A stretch of DNA of 64,000 bases from Phytoseiulus persimilis (Eukaryota > Arthropoda > Arachnida > Mesostigmata > Phytoseiidae), in NCBI GenBank assembly GCA_037576195.1, contig CM075102.1, positions 43,024,745 to 43,088,744 of the forward strand, given 5' to 3'. The notes beneath the pieces were generated by a model. It had not been told where the DNA came from. It saw nothing but the letters and a program-made list of their open reading frames with translations, and ran no database searches. Positions 59,484-64,000 of the stretch are shown piece by piece (position 1 is the first letter of the stretch; every line of letters begins with the position of its first letter). The position numbers and the translations under genes are program-made.

Positions 59484-60215
59484 ATGATCGAACCCATGCT
59501 CCAGACTGCCGCGGCAGCTCCACGAGAGCGTTTACTCATGCGCGCATTCGGATCAGCGAGCCATTGGTGGGAAGACTGGAAGTTGATCGACTATCGGTGC
59601 GAGGTGGACAACCGATGGCAGCTCGATGGAGGAATCGGTGGACTGGAAATAATCAGATTGTCGTCGACGTATACTCGAAAACTGCGGAGTCCACGAGCTC
59701 CGAGAATCGCCCGCGAGGCGTGTTGTTGTTTTTTTCGTAATTCCACCAGTCGGCGAGCCCTCCGCCGTTCCCTTCTTCCGCGTAGATCGAGTTCGCTCTT
59801 GTCCTTTTTTTTTGTTGCGGCGATGTCCCCTGGCTCTCTTTTCTTGGTCATAATCAAATCATATCACTGTCCGTTCCCGGAATTCAATCGAGTCGAGGCT
59901 CGTTGTTGGCTTGGATCTTTTCTGAGCGTCGTCGTCGTGGTGGTGGTGGTGGTCCCATCTCCCTGGAGTCGTCGTTGCTTCCTTCCGATTCGATGGGTAA
60001 GTGTTCTCCTTTTTGGGATTTTTTCTCCTTCAACTTCATCTCCTTTTTCGTCTTCTCGGTCGTGGTCGTCGTTTCTTTTTTCTTCCGTTCCATTCTACTC
60101 TGCTGAGGAGACGACGGCTCGCTCGCCAGCTCGCTTGTCTGACGGGGTCCGTATGCAAAGCAGCCAGCTCCGTGCTGCTGTGTGTCGTCTCCATCGTCAA
60201 ATGTTCGCCAACTAA
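59484..60215 (+). CDS. longest ATG frame in the window, unknown
   Basis: 243 residues from MIEPMLQTAAAAPRER. The first 65 or so residues are mixed and Trp-containing (SHWWEDWKLIDY). After that the frame passes through a T9 run, a (GTC)n(GTG)n tract producing a run of nine Val, and Ser/Phe-rich pyrimidine sequence, none of which is good evidence for coding. In another phase a piece ending SLLPSDSMG stops at a strong donor, ATGG|GTAAGT (donor from 59997), with the upstream acceptor unclear. If anything here is coding, a spliced exon ending at 59996 is as likely as the long frame. Confidence 0.18.
   Translation: MIEPMLQTAAAAPRERLLMRAFGSASHWWEDWKLIDYRCEVDNRWQLDGGIGGLEIIRLSSTYTRKLRSPRAPRIAREACCCFFRNSTSRRALRRSLLPRRSSSLLSFFFVAAMSPGSLFLVIIKSYHCPFPEFNRVEARCWLGSFLSVVVVVVVVVPSPWSRRCFLPIRWVSVLLFGIFSPSTSSPFSSSRSWSSFLFSSVPFYSAEETTARSPARLSDGVRMQSSQLRAAVCRLHRQMFAN
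59927..59953. repeat. (GTC)n-(GTG)n triplet tract
   Basis: Four GTC-type and five GTG-type triplets in one register; the cause of the Val run in the long frame over it. Confidence 0.88.
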
Positions 60216-60460
60216 AAACTTATTTACACGTCTTTACGTTCAAAAGCTGTTGGTCGCTCCGTTTTTCTTTTCGCTCCGTCCGTGCCCTCCTGGGCGAGGG
60301 AACCCTGTGAACTTTCGCAGGTTTCGGCCTGAGTTCGAGATCGCCGGATGCTGTCGCGTTCCGCTGCGGTGAGGTTCTCGGATGAGCTGTAACGTTTGTT
60401 CCGTGGGTCACTCAATCCGACATGGTTGTGTGACTCCTTGAACGGAGTTGAGTTTGTTCT

Positions 60461-60493
60461 GCCGTCCGTCCGTGCGTCCGTCAGACAGACAGT
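60461..60493. repeat. (GTCC)n-(AGAC)n tandem tract
   Basis: GCCGTCCGTCCGTGCGTCCG then TCAGACAGACAGTC. Confidence 0.85.
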
Positions 60494-62331
60494 CAATGGG
60501 ACAAGTTTTTTTTTGTGTTCGCTGGGGGCGTTTCGACCCTACGGCTAGTCGCAAACACAGCGGATGAGAGAGCGAGACCCTTCCAAATAAAGGAGAGCGT
60601 ATTAATAGTGAACAAACACTTTTTATGATGAAGTGACGAAGGGCTGATGCCGCCGCCCCCCTTCCTCCCGGCGAGTGGATGCCGAGTTGTATGCTGAGTA
60701 ATTAGTGCTTGCCTGGATGGCTGCCCACCGCGTGCCCGCTCGATCACCCGCCTGCATAGCTCACTGACGTCGGTCTGTGCAGCTCCGTGCGTTTGTGGAG
60801 AGCAACGGAAAAGCGCAATCATTCTCTCCGAGCAATTTGTCTGTTCGCAGAAACAAGCTCCACGTGGGCCCTGTATTTTGGCTTTCGGTTTTTGGGAAGT
60901 TTTCAATTGGAGTCCCTCGTCCTGCGGGGGATCCTTGTCAATTATTCTGCCGTCTCTTGGTGGTCAACGATGAAAGGGGAGAGAGAAAGCACCTCTCCGA
61001 GGGAAGTGCCGCTTGCCGGAGGCAGAGGTCAACCGTTGCTGGAATCGTCGTGGTGCAAACGTCGCGCTGCCGGCTAGAGTCTAGTGGTTCCGGCTGCGTT
61101 TTGTCTCCGTTCTCGCTCGCAAGGAGCGGTGAATGCGCGGCGCAAGGCGTCCGCATATAGCGATTTTGCTCTTTTTAGCTCAATTAACCCTCTGACCCTC
61201 TCGAGTCGAATCGAGCGAAGTGGAGCCGAGTCTTGTAGCAGCACCAGCATCGACCAAAAATAGGACCCGTTTGCTGGTGTCTGAATCCACGGCGTTTTTT
61301 TCTCGTCGCCGCGGCCCACTCCGACTTCGGCCGCACACGACTGTCTTTTGAAGTCGCACAGCTGTTGACACTTTTTTTTTTCAAAAGCCGTTACAGCACG
61401 GTCTCATTTTTTCCCGAGCTCTTCTTTCCTCAAGTGGGGCAGGCTCTTAACTACTCCTACTAGTGGAAGCGGTAAGCTGACACTGCCAAGAAATGCCAAC
61501 CAAGTATTTATTCGTGGCGGGTTCGCTCTTGTTGTCTCCTCTGCGGGAACTCCTCCTCTTCGTTCGCTTCATTTTGTTTCCTCCCGCGACACCGCTTCGT
61601 TGCTGACGACTCAACTCGTTAGCCGTGGTAGGATAAGCTCGATCGGAGCGGTAGTGCTGCCGTTTGTTTCTAATTCTGGTGTTTATTTCGGTCATCATCA
61701 GACGGATCGAAAGGGAAAGAACACAACAGAAGAAGGGAAAGTCTCCCAAACCGCTTGTGGAGCCTGACGAGGATGCCCTGGACGCGCTCACCGGATCTGG
61801 CTGGGTTTTCAGCACGCAGACAAGCAGGCACGCTGGTTGGCTTGCTCACGCGCTCAGAATGCAATTTTTGACAAGCGTTATCTCACCTAGGTTTCTTTCT
61901 CGGCGCTTTACCTCTTTTCCACTCTCCTCCTCATTGGAGCATTTTGTAGGAGCGGAGAAACGAGCAGGACGAGGAGGCGGGCAAGCGTCCTCTCCGGAGC
62001 TAGGCTAGACATTGGCCAGGCTCCGGCGAGCTTACCCGCTTTTTCTCCTCATTTTTTCAAGAAAAAGCGACAAGGAACACGAATAAGCTCCGCCGGAGAG
62101 AGCGGGTGAATGCGAGTCGAGAGAGCGGTTGAGTTGAGCTGGAGTGAGAAGAATTTTGAATATGTAATTTTTAGCCCGGCTCGAGGAAGAAAAACTCGTG
62201 TTTCGAGGGAAACGGGGTTTTGGGGAGCAAAGGGTTGAAGCTTTTTTATGTTCGTTGCTTCTTCGTCCTCGAAGTAGTGTATAGGAAGCACTCCCACATG
62301 TCTGCCTAGTGAGCAAGCTTGCATGCAGCCC

Positions 62332-62366
62332 GCCAGCGAGCCAGCCAGTCGACCGACCGACCGACG
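62332..62366. repeat. (CAGC)(GACC)n tandem tract
   Basis: CCAGCGAGCCAGCCAGTCGA followed by CCGACCGACCGACGG; CAGC units give way to GACC units. Confidence 0.88.
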
Positions 62367-62473
62367 GCCCAGGCAAGGACCATTCTCCTGTTAGCGGATC
62401 GGGGGCCGGTCGCGAGCGAGCGAGCTTCTTTTCCGATGAAGGGTTTAACAATATTTGATGTGGAATGAGTAAC

Positions 62474-62489
62474 ACTCACTCACTCACTC
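62474..62489. repeat. (ACTC)4 microsatellite
   Basis: Four ACTC units in succession. Confidence 0.85.
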
Positions 62490-62570
62490 GTTGGAGGGGT
62501 CGCTTGCCTAGTGCGGCTACGACGACTACTGCTCCGAGAAATCCACGGGTCGACACACTTGCGATCGGAC

Positions 62571-62600
62571 GGGCAGGTCGACCGACCGACTGACAGGCGG
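62571..62600. repeat. (GGTC)(GACC)(GACA) tract
   Basis: GGGCAGGTCGACCGACCGAC followed by TGACAGGCGG; related to the tract at 62332 about 240 bases away. Confidence 0.75.
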
Positions 62601-63258
62601 GCGAACGGTTGGCTGGGTTTCCGCCAGAGATTGGTATGGATTCCGTCTCGGACGGAACGCGTGGAAACGTTCTTGGATCCCAATGTGTGATGATCGAGCG
62701 AGCATCGTTCGACCCGTGGGGGAGAGATCTGCCAGAGAGGAACACGAGAATCGTTAGCCGATTTCGTTGTCTTTTTTGCCAACTTCGCCGACCATCGGCA
62801 TGACAACATCTAGAACCTCATGAAGTAGTGTACGACTAGGAGATGATGCTCAAACGGGAGAGGCCTGGCGTTAGCTCTGCGAACGATCTCAAACAGTGCC
62901 GGTGGCGAGATAGGAAGCGATCTGTCTTGCATGTGACTTTTGAGAGTGGACTCGTAGTCGAAACAAATCAAGTTTGTGAAAGAGAAACTTCGTATCGAAG
63001 AGAGATTTGGTTGTTTTGACCAAAGCTTTCGCCCGCCTGCTTCCGTGCGTGCCGCGTGGAATCCTTCTGCGATATCGGAACAGTTTCACTTTCAAATCAT
63101 TGGTTCGGCTACCCTTGCTGTGGCCACAGGCAGGCCGGCAAGCGGAATCTCGCTCAAACAAGCAAATCCGGGTCTATTTTTCTAGTCGTGTGTGCCTGAC
63201 TCTCAATCTTCAGATGCGAGAGCGAGCCAGCCGATCGGCGCGAAGCGGCACATGGCTA

Positions 63259-63292
63259 CGCTGGCTGGTTGGCGGGCGAGCGGGCGGGCAGG
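63259..63292. repeat. (GGCT)(GGCG)(GGGC) tract
   Basis: CGCTGGCTGGTTGGCGGGCG followed by AGCGGGCGGGCAGG. Confidence 0.8.
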
Positions 63293-64000
63293 AACAGCGC
63301 GTTCAAGGCTCCCAGCTGCTTTCGAACTCCCCCAACTCAGTGTACTCGGGGGGTTGGGGAGGAGTGTTCAAGCATCTCGAAACTCCCCCGACGACCTTGG
63401 TGACCATCCACCCCTTTGGGCGGCTCTTTCGTAGTTTTTACATAATTCCATTTTACGACAGGACATAAATCCTGATAGAGAAGACCAGGCGCGCGCGGTC
63501 GAGCCGCGCAGTAATGGCCGATTGGACTTGCGTCATCCTTGCGCGATTGCGATCCGTGCAAGGCGCACATTCATACGTGCGTCCGGACTGTTCTCCGAGG
63601 AACTTCCCATGGTCCTCCTGTGATAATCATGTGCTCGGATCGTCGGAAGGAGGCTCTCGAAACTGGTGAGCGCGTCGAGGGCGTTGAGTGAATCTACACA
63701 GCCCACAAGCCCAATGCACAAGTCGTCGAAGCCGATTCTTGAGGAAGTAAAAGACATAAGCTGGAGGATTCGCTGCGTTGCCCTCCTCGAATCCGTGCAG
63801 GAGAAGTCCGGCGGTTGCGTGCATGCCCGCGTACTCAAACGCTCGCTCGCTTGCAAGCTTCCGTGCCTGAGGAAGAATTTCGGAGAGATTCAAGATTCAT
63901 GTCCCAGGAGTGTCGTTCGCAAGATTTTATTACATCTTCAGATATAGCGAGCTCAAAGGGCTGATGGCGGCAGTCGCGGTGAAGGCGGCCGTATAAAAAG

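Larger units (their letters stand above)
60216..64000. other. anonymous stretch rich in 4-base tracts
   Basis: Holds tracts at 60461, 62332, 62474, 62571 and 63259, a T10 run (61372-61381) and an orphan donor GCG|GTAAGC near 61471. Frames reach 153 codons (63007-63468) but run through the tracts. The minus frame 62475-62032 (147 codons) contains a tract-derived VGRSTGWLAGG segment. Confidence 0.4.

Noticed and set aside
59927-59953. Run of nine Val as a membrane segment in the longest frame
   Set aside because: It is the translation of a GTC/GTG triplet repeat and says nothing about function.
1-64000. Larger mobile elements, virus-like elements, rRNA or gene clusters
   Set aside because: No long terminal repeat pair, transposase, polymerase, capsid or rRNA-like sequence could be recognised by reading; only the small relic at 42975 is supported.

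Overview
The window reads as eukaryotic nuclear DNA, most likely from an invertebrate animal (an arthropod is my best guess), and nearly all of it is non-coding. No gene could be named. Supporting observations: (1) the longest stop-free ATG frame is 243 codons, close to the roughly 200 codons expected by chance in six frames of 64 kb at balanced GC; (2) intron-type splice signals bracket several short open stretches; (3) CpG is not depleted: in 15181-15360 I count 21 CpG against about 18 expected from base content, which argues against a heavily methylated vertebrate or plant genome; (4) short tandem tracts with a 4-base register (GGTC, GGCA, GGTT, CTCG, GACC) recur throughout; (5) there is a small TA-flanked DNA-transposon relic whose ends look like the pogo/Tigger type of Tc1/mariner elements. 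I see no operons, ribosome-binding-site pattern, rRNA, convincing tRNA, CRISPR array or recognisable large transposon.

Layout. 1-12.5 kb: mostly anonymous, with 4-base tracts at 1875, 3401 and 9015 and weak open frames. 12.5-24.7 kb: the first splice-supported candidates, a plus-strand exon at 12524, two adjacent acidic/proline-rich exon candidates at 22089-22679, and a two-exon minus-strand model at 23990-24665 with a membrane segment. 24.7-33.6 kb: anonymous, many antiparallel open frames without support. 33.7-38.6 kb: a plus-strand signal-peptide-like model (33699-34007) and conflicting overlapping exon candidates at 37.7-38.6 kb. 38.6-53 kb: anonymous apart from the transposon relic at 42975-43178, a 14-C run and a 13-G run. 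53-60.2 kb: exon-like pieces on the minus strand (55819-55914 and 57982-58293, compatible in phase) and the longest plus-strand frame (59484-60215). 60.2-64 kb: anonymous, rich in 4-base tracts.

Every coding entry is a candidate resting on open frame, splice signals and composition, not on a recognised protein family. Open frames on both strands of the same segment often look equally protein-like here, because TA-containing words (and so stops) are scarce; confidences are kept low for that reason. I found no convincing new biological system. The items most worth testing are the two short spliced gene models and the transposon relic.
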